Shown: positions 1 to 7,871 of the stretch, in pieces
How the letters are laid out: the number at the start of each line of letters is the position of its first letter
Numbering within the stretch: position 1 is the first letter of the stretch
Assembly (NCBI RefSeq): GCF_012726175.1
Contig: NZ_JAASAD010000008.1
Span: forward strand, 62,001 to 126,000
Source: Micromonospora sp. HNM0581
GTDB taxonomy: Bacteria; Actinomycetota; Actinomycetes; Mycobacteriales; Micromonosporaceae
Reading direction: 5' to 3'
DNA length: 64,000 nt
The notes under the pieces: generated by a model
The model's input: the letters and a program-made list of their open reading frames with translations, nothing else
Told to the model about the DNA's origin: nothing
Database searches by the model: none
Position numbers and translations under genes: made by a program

Positions 1-276
1 ACCCTTGCCCAGCAGATCGCCGTCACGATCGGCATCCCGATCTTCGGGGCTCTCGTGGCCAGTCGGTCCGACGTGCTGGACGGCATCCACTTCGCCATGC
101 AGGTGCAGATCGTGGCGATCCTGGTGTCTGTGGCGCTGATCTGGTTCGGCCTGCGGGACAGGGGTACGCCGGACGGGCCGGCGACGACGCAGCGTCAGGA
201 AGCCGAGCCGACCGCCGAGGCCACGCAGCCGGCCCCGGTGCCGGTGCCGCGCAACGTCAGCGAATACCCGGTCTAG
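1..276 (+). CDS. MFS transporter, C-terminal end (partial)
   Basis: The reading frame is open from base 1, so this is the 3' end of a gene starting before the window; 91 residues are visible. It shows one hydrophobic helix near residues 5-20, a second near 30-50 (core VQIVAILVSVALIWFGL), then a hydrophilic Pro/Glu-rich tail ending NVSEYPV. A final helix pair followed by a charged cytoplasmic tail is usual for drug-efflux MFS proteins of the DHA2 type. The subfamily cannot be settled from the fragment. A strong hairpin lies 59 bases after the stop. Confidence 0.55.
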   Translation, partial: TLAQQIAVTIGIPIFGALVASRSDVLDGIHFAMQVQIVAILVSVALIWFGLRDRGTPDGPATTQRQEAEPTAEATQPAPVPVPRNVSEYPV

Positions 277-334
277 GTCTCAGCCGGGGTTTGCTGCGGG
301 TGCAGACCCTGGCCGCGGGTCAGACCCATCAGCC

Positions 335-377
335 GCGGTGTGCGGAGCGTCGTCCCCCCTGGCGCTCCGCACACCGC
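335..377 (+). terminator. Hairpin terminator after the MFS gene
   Basis: Perfect 15-bp inverted repeat (335-349 with 363-377) around a 13-base loop. There is no U-tract, as is common in actinomycetes. It follows the MFS stop codon. The rest of 277-689 shows no convincing gene. Confidence 0.6.
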
Positions 378-639
378 ATCCGGGTGTCCGGAGCCGTGTC
401 GATCCCAGTGGGTGTGGGCAGCCACTGAGGCCATCCCGCGATGGCCGGGTGACCTACGACGAGGGTCTCGCGATCCGGCTCCGGGAACTGCTCGACAATT
501 CGACGTCACCAGTCGGCCCATGCGGGCTGGTTACTTTTCGCGCCCAGTACCTGCGTCGAGGACGGGGATGTGCGGTGCCAGGTCGAGGGTGGTGTCCGCT
601 ACGCCCGGGGCCTGCCGCTGAAGTGACACGGGCACGCGG

Positions 640-672
640 GGGCGCCCCGCGGTCGCGTACCGCGGGGCGCCC
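640..672 (-). terminator. Hairpin terminator of the GMC oxidoreductase gene
   Basis: Perfect 14-bp GC-rich stem (640-653 with 659-672) with a 5-base loop, 17 bases beyond the stop of the minus-strand gene ending at 690. Confidence 0.65.
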
Positions 673-689
673 TCGCCAGCGCCTGTCGG

Positions 690-2237
690 TCAGCCTTCGC
701 GGAGCCAGCCGGCGAGCCGCTCACCGATCATGATCGAGGTGAGGTTGGTATTGCAGTTGACGATGGACGGCATGACGGAGGCGTCGCAGACGTAAAGGCC
801 GTCGACGCCATGCACCCGCAGGCGTTCGTCGACGACTGCACTCTCGTCGTCGGCTGTGCCCATCGGCGCGGTGCCGACCGGGTGATAGCCGCTGTCCAGA
901 CTGAGCCGCACGTAGTGTCGCATCAACTCGTCGTCCTCGGCCATCTCCTCACCGAGCACCACGAACCGTTGGCCCTTGTCGTTGATTCCCGGCGTCTGCA
1001 TGAACTGCCAGCATTGGCGGACCGCCGCGATGAGGGTCTGGACGTCGCGTTCGGTATCGAGGAAGTTGAGCGCGACATCCGGTGGCGCGGTCGGGTCGGC
1101 GGAGGTGAGGGCGAGCCGCCCCCGGGACTCGGGCCGTTGGTGCACGACCATCACGCCGAAGATGGTCTTCGCGGCGGCGAGCATCTGCAACTCGGGGAAG
1201 AGCGTCAGGTCGAAGTGGTTGATCATGTAATACTGGAGATCGTTGAACTCGGTCGAATTCGGCGCGGTGGTGCGCAGGATCGTCTGTAGGAACGCGTCCC
1301 GGGGGTCGAAGCTTCCGGTCTGGGGCACCATGAACGCGCCGGTGCGGGGGTGGTCGATCACCTTGGCACCCACTCCGGCCCGGTCCAGCACCACGTCGAT
1401 GCCCAGCCGGCGCAGGTCGGCGGCGGGTCCGATGCCCGAGCGCAGGAGGATCGCCGGTGAGTTGACCGCGCCGGCAGCCAACACGACAGTGGCGGCCTCG
1501 ATCACTTCGGTGCCGCCCCCGCCCGGTTTGACGACCTCGACGCCACGCGCTCGGTTGCCGGTGAACAGCACCCGACTGACCTGCACCCCGGAGCGAATTT
1601 CAAGGTTCTCGCGGTTGCGGGCCTCGCTGAGGTAACCCATGGCCGTGGAGAACCGGGTCCGGGTGTCGCGGCGGTTCGACGGGATCGGTCCGACGCCGGT
1701 GGCCTGCGGGTGGTTGTGATCCTCCACGTCCGGGAATCCGGCTTTGACACAGGCGTCGTGGAACACCTGCTGCACGGGGGCCATCTCGTGGGTCTTCCAG
1801 CGCCGGATGGGGATGGGCCCTCCCCTGCCGTGGAACTCGTCGTCGAAGTCAAGGTCGTCCTCGAGCCGCTTGTAGAAGGGCAGCACCTCGTTCCAGGCCC
1901 AGGCCGGGTTGCCCATGGCAGCCCACTCGTCGAAGTTGTCGGGCGTGCCGCGCAGCGCGATGGTAGCGCCGACGGCGGAGGATCCGCCGGTCACCTTCCC
2001 TCGCGGGTAGATGATCCGGCGGCGGTCGGTGATCTCGGCTTTGTAGTGCCAGTCGTGGATGTCCATCGACATGGCGCTACCGTCGAGCAGATCGGGCGGA
2101 GTCTCAGCGACCGTGGCGAAGTCGGGACCTGCCTCAAGCAGGAGGACTCTTCGGGTGAGGTCCTCGCTCAGGCGTGCCGCCAGCGCGGCTCCGGCGGAGC
2201 CGGACCCGACTACCAGGTAGTCGAATGTGTGCGTCAT
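690..2237 (-). CDS. GMC-family FAD oxidoreductase (choline dehydrogenase-like)
   Basis: A 515-residue flavoenzyme of the glucose-methanol-choline oxidoreductase family, which oxidises alcohols with FAD. The N-terminal dinucleotide-binding motif is GSGSAGAALAARL (residues 11-23), followed by the acidic LLLEAG strand end. The first GMC signature is around residues 79-90 (RGKVTGGSSAVG). The C-terminal substrate domain carries HPVGT with the probable catalytic His near 452 and a conserved Asn near 494. Length is normal. Substrate is unknown. Enediyne clusters often carry a GMC-type oxidoreductase, but this gene is 10 kb from the PKS cassette, so a link is only possible. A TetR gene lies upstream on the same strand. 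Confidence 0.9.
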   Translation of the reverse strand: MTHTFDYLVVGSGSAGAALAARLSEDLTRRVLLLEAGPDFATVAETPPDLLDGSAMSMDIHDWHYKAEITDRRRIIYPRGKVTGGSSAVGATIALRGTPDNFDEWAAMGNPAWAWNEVLPFYKRLEDDLDFDDEFHGRGGPIPIRRWKTHEMAPVQQVFHDACVKAGFPDVEDHNHPQATGVGPIPSNRRDTRTRFSTAMGYLSEARNRENLEIRSGVQVSRVLFTGNRARGVEVVKPGGGGTEVIEAATVVLAAGAVNSPAILLRSGIGPAADLRRLGIDVVLDRAGVGAKVIDHPRTGAFMVPQTGSFDPRDAFLQTILRTTAPNSTEFNDLQYYMINHFDLTLFPELQMLAAAKTIFGVMVVHQRPESRGRLALTSADPTAPPDVALNFLDTERDVQTLIAAVRQCWQFMQTPGINDKGQRFVVLGEEMAEDDELMRHYVRLSLDSGYHPVGTAPMGTADDESAVVDERLRVHGVDGLYVCDASVMPSIVNCNTNLTSIMIGERLAGWLREG

Positions 2238-2415
2238 CGGTGTCCTTCGGTACGTAAGGAGCGTGGGTGATCCTGTCGGCGTGCTTCGCAGGAGTGGATG
2301 CGCTTCCGTTGCGGACGAGTACGGGACCCGTCACGAGCATCACATCGGGCACTGCGCGCTGCTTCTCCGCCGTTGCTCACCGCCTGGGCGGTCCACCTGC
2401 CGGGGCGAACGTTCC

Positions 2416-3066
2416 TCAGACGCGGGGGGACCGGCGACGCCGGGCGCGGGCGAGCGAGGCATCCGTCGCCTCGTGGTCGTCGCCTGCACCGACCATGAGC
2501 GAGCGCAGTTGCGCCTCGAAACAGATGTCGGCGCCGTACGGAGCGATCAGGTAGCCGCCGAGTTCCAGGCTCACCAGTCCGTGCAGCGCGATCCACATGT
2601 TCTGAGCCACCAGCAGCGGGTCGCCTACGCGGAACCGCCCCTGGGCGTTAGCCCGGGCCACCGCGTCGACCAGCGGCTCGAGGGTGTAGCGGCCGTGCTG
2701 ACGGTCGCCGTCGGCGAGGGCGAACCCGCCGAGGGCCGTGCTACCGAACATGACCTGATAGAGCTGCGGGTGCGCCAGCGAGTTCGCCCGGTACGCGTAC
2801 CCGAGTGCGATGACGTCGGCGACCGCGTCGGCGGTCGCCCGCACCGTGGACATGCGCTGGTGCAGCCGGGCGAAGCCCTTGTGTACGAGTGTCCGGACCA
2901 GGTTGTCCATCCCGCCGAAGTGGGTGTAGACGGCCGTCGTCGAGGTGCCGACCGCCGCGGCCAGCCGTCGGGTGGTGAAACCGGCGGCACCCTCCTCGGC
3001 CAGTAGCCGCGCTGCGGCTTCCAGCAGGGCGTTCGTCAGGTTCGGATCGATCCGGCGGGGACTCAC
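2416..3066 (-). CDS. TetR/AcrR family transcriptional regulator
   Basis: A 216-residue regulator with an N-terminal helix-turn-helix (residues about 10-55, ending in the typical TTAVYTHFGGMDNLVRTLV) and a C-terminal ligand domain of the TetR_C type. It starts with GTG at 3066. It is divergent from the carotenoid oxygenase gene, and the 100-base gap between them holds overlapping perfect palindromes (3105-3122). It therefore probably represses itself and the plus-strand operon. It is also upstream of the GMC gene on the same strand, with a 178-base gap. The ligand is unknown. Confidence 0.88.
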   Translation of the reverse strand: MSPRRIDPNLTNALLEAAARLLAEEGAAGFTTRRLAAAVGTSTTAVYTHFGGMDNLVRTLVHKGFARLHQRMSTVRATADAVADVIALGYAYRANSLAHPQLYQVMFGSTALGGFALADGDRQHGRYTLEPLVDAVARANAQGRFRVGDPLLVAQNMWIALHGLVSLELGGYLIAPYGADICFEAQLRSLMVGAGDDHEATDASLARARRRRSPRV

Positions 3067-3104
3067 GTTGACATGCTCTCACGCACCGACGTACCGTCGA
3101 TAAA

Positions 3105-3122
3105 GTAACGTCGTTACGTAAC
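3105..3122. promoter_or_regulatory. Probable TetR operator: two overlapping palindromes
   Basis: GTAACGTCGTTAC (3105-3117; 6-bp arms, 1-base centre) overlaps the perfect 10-bp palindrome GTTACGTAAC (3113-3122). Both lie in the divergent gap between the TetR gene and the carotenoid oxygenase gene, the usual place for an autoregulatory TetR operator. Binding is inferred. Confidence 0.55.
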
Positions 3123-3166
3123 CGCGATACGTCAACCGTTCGGGATCCGGTCGGTGGAGGAGTGTC

Positions 3167-4516
3167 ATGAGCGTCGTCGTCGCCCACGCCCAGCAGTCCC
3201 TCGCACTGCCGGACAACCAACGTCCGGTCGCCAACGAGATGACCGAGGTCGACTTGGTGGTCACCGGTCAGCTACCGCAGGAGCTCGACGGCTGCTTCGT
3301 CCGGGTCGGCCCGAACCCGGTCGACGGCCGACGATCCGGCCACACCTTCGTGGGCGACGGCATGGCGCACGGAGTGCGGCTGCGCGGCGGGAAGGCCGCG
3401 TGGTACCGCAACCGGTGGATCCGCACCGACCGGGCGGCCCGCGTACTGGGTGAGCTTCCCCTGCCCGGCCCTCGGCACGGGCTGTCGGACAACGCCAACG
3501 GCAACGTCATCCAGCACGGTGGCCGCACCCTCGTCCTCGGCGAGGCCGGGGTTCTGCCGATCGAGCTCGACGCCCAGCTCGAATCCGTCGCGCGGGTCGA
3601 CTTCGACGCCACCCTGCCACACGGCTTCGCCGCCCACGCCCAGCGTGACCCGGTGACCGGGGAGCTGTTCGCGGTCGCTTACCACCACGAGCTGCCGTAC
3701 GTCGAGCACCTCGTCATAACTCCATGGGGGAGGGTGAGCCACTGCGATCGGATAGAGGTGTCCGGGCCGCCCCTGATGCACTCCCTGGCCCTGACCGACC
3801 GCCACTCGGTGTTGTTCGACCTTCCGGTCACCTTCGACCCGGTACTCGCCCGGGCCGGCTCTCGGTTTCCCTACGCGTGGTCGCCAGGGCGACCGGCCCG
3901 TATCGGCCTGTTGTCCCGGATCCGTCGTGGCACCGTCCCACGGTGGTTCGACGTTGATCCCTGCTTCGTCTTCCACCCGGTCAACGCCTACGAGATCGAC
4001 GACCGGTGCGTGATCGACGTGGTGCGTCACGAACGGGTCTTCGACCGTGACCTGCACACACCCGGTGAGTCCGCGCCGACGCTGTGGCGCTGGACGCTGG
4101 ATCTGACCGGTGGCGCCGTAGCGAGCGAGCAGCTCGACGACGTGCCACAGGAGTTCCCGCGGATCGACGAGCGACGGACGACCATGCCGCACCGGTACGT
4201 CTATTCCGTCGCCGTGCAGACCGGGGCGGGCGTGCTGGGCGGTTCGGCGCTCCTTCGTCACGACCTGGTGCGGCGGGCCGTCGCGGTACACGACTTCGGG
4301 CCGTACCGGGAGACGGGCGAGGCCGTCTTCGTCCCGCGTGGCCCTCTGTCCGCAGAGGACGACGGCTGGTTGCTGACGTTCGTCTACGACGGCCGACTCG
4401 ACCAGAGCAGCCTGGTGGTGCTCGATGCGGCCGCCTTCACCGGTCCTCCGGTGGCCGTCGTGCACCTGCCGGCCCGGGTGCCCAGCGGCTTCCACGCCAA
4501 CTGGATCGTGAGCTGA
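3167..4516 (+). CDS. Carotenoid cleavage oxygenase (RPE65/CCD family)
   Basis: A 449-residue protein of the non-haem iron carotenoid oxygenase family, which cleaves double bonds of carotenoids, apocarotenoids or stilbene-like compounds with O2. The four expected iron-binding histidines sit in family-like contexts: H157 (FAAHAQRDP), H205 (PLMHSLALT), H270 (FVFHPVNAYE) and H443 (SGFHANW). The N-terminus has the GCFVRVGPNP segment. A GGAGG ribosome site precedes the ATG. The family is clear; the substrate is not. It is followed by a His-rich membrane protein and a CopC-like protein on the same strand, and probably controlled by the divergent TetR. Confidence 0.92.
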   Translation: MSVVVAHAQQSLALPDNQRPVANEMTEVDLVVTGQLPQELDGCFVRVGPNPVDGRRSGHTFVGDGMAHGVRLRGGKAAWYRNRWIRTDRAARVLGELPLPGPRHGLSDNANGNVIQHGGRTLVLGEAGVLPIELDAQLESVARVDFDATLPHGFAAHAQRDPVTGELFAVAYHHELPYVEHLVITPWGRVSHCDRIEVSGPPLMHSLALTDRHSVLFDLPVTFDPVLARAGSRFPYAWSPGRPARIGLLSRIRRGTVPRWFDVDPCFVFHPVNAYEIDDRCVIDVVRHERVFDRDLHTPGESAPTLWRWTLDLTGGAVASEQLDDVPQEFPRIDERRTTMPHRYVYSVAVQTGAGVLGGSALLRHDLVRRAVAVHDFGPYRETGEAVFVPRGPLSAEDDGWLLTFVYDGRLDQSSLVVLDAAAFTGPPVAVVHLPARVPSGFHANWIVS

Positions 4517-4658
4517 CCTGCGGCGCAGACCACCGGGATTGGGCAACCTGAAGGAACCGTGACGCCAGCGAGATGAATATCTTCACCGCAGACGAGCGTC
4601 TCCGCGCCGGCACGGCGCTGCGGCACACACCTCCCGCAATCCTGGAAGGTCTCGACAC

Positions 4659-5249
4659 ATGACCACATCCCTCGCCAGTGCCCCGTCACCTGGGCTGCTC
4701 ACGCGTCTGAACGGGTCCCACCATCGGGCAGCGTTGAACGTCTTCCTCCTCATCGTCGTGGCCCACTGGGCCGAGCATCTGGTGCAGGCGTACCAGATCT
4801 GGGTGCTGGGGATGCCCCGGCCCGAGGCCCGCGGTGTGTTGGGTCAGTTCTACCCCTGGTTGGTCACCTCGGAGTGGCTGCACTACGGCTATGCCATCGT
4901 GATGCTGGTGCTCCTGTTCGCCCTCCGTCGTGGTTTCGTTGGTCGGGCACGCACCTGGTGGACGGTGGCCCTGGCGATCCAGTTCTGGCACCACATCGAG
5001 CACTTCCTGCTGCTGTGGCAGGCGCAGGCCGGCACGGTCTTCTTCGACCAGAAAGTGCCTACCAGCATCCTCCAACTGGCGCTGCCACGGGTCGAGTTGC
5101 ACCTGTTCTACAACTCGGTCGTGTTCGTGCCGATGCTCATCGCGATGTACCTGCACCTGCGACCCAACCAGCGTGAGCAGGAAGCGATGACGTGCAGCTG
5201 CTCGGGGCACCGTGCGGACAGCCGTCCTGTAGTGCCTCATGCGTCGTGA
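4659..5249 (+). CDS. Four-helix membrane protein with HxxEH motifs, unknown function
   Basis: A 196-residue protein with four predicted membrane segments (about residues 26-50, 72-92, 100-124 and 150-170). Histidines cluster within or at the helices: HWAEH in helix 1, WLHYGY before helix 2 and FWHHIEH in helix 3. These HxxEH patterns could bind a metal such as Fe, Cu or haem, which is inference. The C-terminus carries TCSCSGH, a possible further metal or thiol site. I do not recognise the family. The gene overlaps the CopC-like gene by 11 bases, so the two are probably cotranscribed with the carotenoid oxygenase. Confidence 0.7.
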   Translation: MTTSLASAPSPGLLTRLNGSHHRAALNVFLLIVVAHWAEHLVQAYQIWVLGMPRPEARGVLGQFYPWLVTSEWLHYGYAIVMLVLLFALRRGFVGRARTWWTVALAIQFWHHIEHFLLLWQAQAGTVFFDQKVPTSILQLALPRVELHLFYNSVVFVPMLIAMYLHLRPNQREQEAMTCSCSGHRADSRPVVPHAS

Positions 5250-5838
5250 GCTGATCCAGGTGTCCGGCGCTCGTTGGTGGGCGGCCGGCGTCGCTGTGCT
5301 CGCGGCGGCGGTCGGGCTGCTCACGCTCGGTCCCGGTGCGGCGCGGGCGGACCTCGGACCGGAGTCGACCTACCCTACGTCCGGCGCGGTGCTCGACGTT
5401 GTTCCGCCTGTGGTGACGTTAACATTCGCGCTCGACGTCGACGAGGCGCGGTCACACGTTGCGGTGCTCGACTCCACCGGCAGGGACGCCGGCGACGGCG
5501 AGCCGAAGCGCGCCGCCCCCACCGTGCTGCGGCTGCCGGTGGGCGGGCACGCCACCGGCGACTACACGGTGGCCTACCACGTCACCTTTATTGACGGGAC
5601 GACCGACACCGGTCTGCACCGGTTCAGCGTGGGCACCGGAGTCCCGCCCGCCCCGTTGGACGATGCCACCCGTCGGGCTGGCACGGATGCCGTCGCCACG
5701 CACACCCACCGTATCGACACCTTCAGCGCGACGCTGCTTGTCATCGACGGTGCGGTGCTTGCCGCAGTGCTGGCGTTGCTGTGGTTGAAGCCGCGTGACG
5801 GCCGGTCAGCATCGCTGCGCGCGGACCCACGGTTCTGA
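5239..5838 (+). CDS. CopC-like exported protein with C-terminal membrane anchor
   Basis: A 199-residue protein with a signal peptide (hydrophobic core about residues 14-36, cleavage near AARA/D), a beta-rich CopC/YobA-type domain (YPTSGAVLDVVPPVVTLTF resembles the CopC start) and one C-terminal membrane helix (about 163-183). CopC proteins bind copper at the cell surface through an N-terminal His and a DxH near the C-terminal strand. Here the mature N-terminus is Asp-Leu-Gly, and the usual DGHPV is replaced by DGTTD, so the classical Cu(II) site looks lost. The fold call is good; copper binding is doubtful. Confidence 0.75.
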   Translation: MRRELIQVSGARWWAAGVAVLAAAVGLLTLGPGAARADLGPESTYPTSGAVLDVVPPVVTLTFALDVDEARSHVAVLDSTGRDAGDGEPKRAAPTVLRLPVGGHATGDYTVAYHVTFIDGTTDTGLHRFSVGTGVPPAPLDDATRRAGTDAVATHTHRIDTFSATLLVIDGAVLAAVLALLWLKPRDGRSASLRADPRF

Positions 5839-5875
5839 CCGGGTGGGACATGCGGGCTTACCGGGCAACGACGGG

Positions 5876-5902
5876 CGGCGCCGACGAAACTCGTCGGCGC
5901 CG
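5876..5902. terminator. Bidirectional hairpin terminator
   Basis: Perfect 12-bp stem (5876-5887 with 5891-5902) and 3-base loop between the convergent CopC-like and SDR genes. Confidence 0.7.
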
Positions 5903-5915
5903 TCCATCGGTGTGC

Positions 5916-6791
5916 TCATGGGATGGGGAAGAACGAGCGGACGAACCGCTCCCATCCCCGTTCGCCGATGAGTGCCCGCATCTTCGGCAGTACTCGGGGT
6001 GGCATCCCGAGCCGGTAGCGGATGCGCGGGTTCGGACTCGTGACCGCTTTCTCGAGGACCTTCGCGACGTTCTCCGCGCGGACCGCGATCCGACCGCGCA
6101 GGGGCGGGTTGTCGCTGAGTCGGTACGCCTGGTGCCAGTCCACGAAGTGGTTCCAGAATTCCTGATAGAGGGCCGGGTTTTCGTGCGAGTCCATGCCCAG
6201 GTCGGCGACGCTGTCGGGCACGAAGCCGCCCAGGATGGGCGCCGGTTGGAGCAGGACCACCTTGATGCCGTAGCGGGCCACCTCCAGGCGCAACGAGTCG
6301 CCGATGGCCTCAAGGGCGTGCTTGGTGGCCTGATAGTAACCCCGTCCGGGGGTCGCGAACATGCCGAAGATCGACGACATGATGATCACGCGGCCGCCGC
6401 CCTGCTCGCGCATTCCGGGCAGAACGAGTTGAGTGAGCCGGCACAGACCGAAGACGTTGGTTTCGAACTGTGCGCGGACCTCGTCCATCGGCGTCTCGCC
6501 GATGGTGCCGTTGAGGCTGTAGGCAGCATTGTTGATCAGAGTGCCGACCGCCCCGTGCTCGTCGGTGATCCGCTTGACGGCGGTGACCATCGACTCCTCG
6601 TCGTTGACGTCGAGGTGCATGACCGTGATGCCCTCGTCGGCGAGATCTGCCAGGGCCTGGACGTCGCGCCCGGTGGCGTAGACCGGCCAGCCTGCCCGGT
6701 GCAGCCGGAGAGCGGTGGCTCTGCCGCTACCCGAGGACAGGCCGGTACCGGAGGAGGCTCCGGTCAACAGGACGGCGCGTGACTGGTTCAT
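5916..6791 (-). CDS. Short-chain dehydrogenase/reductase (SDR)
   Basis: A 291-residue classical SDR. It has a glycine-rich cofactor loop, the NNAA motif (about residue 87), an active-site serine in MSSIFG and the catalytic YxxxK in YYQATKHAL. The cofactor loop is unusual: where most SDRs read TGASSGIG, this one reads TGASSGTGLSSGSG, as if about six residues rich in Gly and Ser were inserted or duplicated. An Arg follows the second strand (YATGRD), suggesting NADP preference. The AhpD-like gene is 25 bases upstream on the same strand, probably one operon. Substrate is unknown. Confidence 0.88.
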   Translation of the reverse strand: MNQSRAVLLTGASSGTGLSSGSGRATALRLHRAGWPVYATGRDVQALADLADEGITVMHLDVNDEESMVTAVKRITDEHGAVGTLINNAAYSLNGTIGETPMDEVRAQFETNVFGLCRLTQLVLPGMREQGGGRVIIMSSIFGMFATPGRGYYQATKHALEAIGDSLRLEVARYGIKVVLLQPAPILGGFVPDSVADLGMDSHENPALYQEFWNHFVDWHQAYRLSDNPPLRGRIAVRAENVAKVLEKAVTSPNPRIRYRLGMPPRVLPKMRALIGERGWERFVRSFFPIP

Positions 6792-6816
6792 GATTATCTC
6801 CTTCTCTTTCCTGTGG

Positions 6817-7416
6817 TCATTCGTCGGCCAGCCGCGCGACGCGGCTGCGGTCGACGGAGGACCCCAGGCCCGTGGCGTCCACCAGCCGGTTGATGAACGC
6901 GAACAGGCACGCGCAGAACACCGCCTCCAACATCTCCGCGTCGCTCCAGCCGGCCGCTGCGGCCCTGTCCCAGTCCGCGTCGGTGATCTTGTAGGCGCCG
7001 GTGCTCACCTTCGTCACCAGCTGCATCAGCGGCAGGGTTCGTTCGTCGACCGGCAGTTCCTCGGCGGTTGCCGCCTCGGACACGGCCGCCAGCAACTCGT
7101 CGCTGCCGCCGAACTGGCTGAGAAACCAGCTGTGTGTGCCAACGCAGTAGGGGCAACCGTTGAGCTTGGACGTCCACGCCGAGATCAGTTCCTTCAGGTG
7201 CCGGGGCAGAGTGTCGCCGCCGAAGACCCCGTCATATCCGGCAACCACCACCGAGAGCAGGCGCGGATTGGTGGACGTCAAACGGAACATGTCCGGTACG
7301 AATGGTAGCCCGGTGACCTCTTTGATCTGTTCGTACAGTTCGGCGGTACGGCCCTGTGCCTGCTCCTCGTCAATCAACGGGACCCTGACTCCCGACTGCT
7401 CTGTCGTCGTTTCCAC
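6817..7416 (-). CDS. AhpD/carboxymuconolactone decarboxylase-like peroxidase-related protein
   Basis: A 199-residue protein of the AhpD-like superfamily. The redox motif CPYCVGTH (CxxC followed by the proton-relay His) is at about residues 93-100, as in alkylhydroperoxidase D and peroxidase-related enzymes. These proteins reduce peroxides or act as disulfide oxidoreductases. It is upstream of the SDR gene in the same direction. A related but larger protein is divergent at 7872. Confidence 0.85.
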   Translation of the reverse strand: METTTEQSGVRVPLIDEEQAQGRTAELYEQIKEVTGLPFVPDMFRLTSTNPRLLSVVVAGYDGVFGGDTLPRHLKELISAWTSKLNGCPYCVGTHSWFLSQFGGSDELLAAVSEAATAEELPVDERTLPLMQLVTKVSTGAYKITDADWDRAAAAGWSDAEMLEAVFCACLFAFINRLVDATGLGSSVDRSRVARLADE

Positions 7417-7871
7417 GAGTCTTCTCCCTCGTTGCTCGGGCGGGGTCGGCCCAGCCGTGCGGCATCACCTCGGCCATCGGCGTCGCACCGGACCGCGATG
7501 CGGAGCGCGGAGCTGGTGCGGCGCCGAAATGGTGGGAAGCGTTGTCGACGGTGGTCGCGCGGAGATTTCGCTGGCCCATGATGGCACGTCGACGAGGTGT
7601 CGGTGCTCTCCCAGATTGCCTGCTGCAAGAACTGAAACGCACGCGGCATCTTTACGTATTGTCCCAATGGGCGGATGTCGGCGCAGATTTCGAGATGCGG
7701 CTGACGGCAGGGTGTGTGTCCGATGCCGATTGGTGTGGTGGACGCCCGGGCCGTGTCGGTGTCTACACCCCGGCGTTCTCGGCTGCGGCGGTCCCGGGTT
7801 CGGATCGGCCCGCCGACCCGTGCCGACGGTGTCGTTCGACCGATAACCTGTGTTTCAAATCATAGAGAAGA
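7417..7871. other. Divergent intergenic region, no convincing gene
   Basis: 455 bases between two divergent AhpD-like genes. The middle holds a lower-GC patch with the 10-mer TTTACGTATT at 7651-7660, which recurs at 9130-9139. Promoters for both genes probably lie here. Confidence 0.5.

Noticed and set aside
273..733. Several overlapping open frames between the MFS end and the GMC gene
   Set aside because: They conflict with each other, lack ribosome sites and cover two strong hairpins; the region is better read as terminators.
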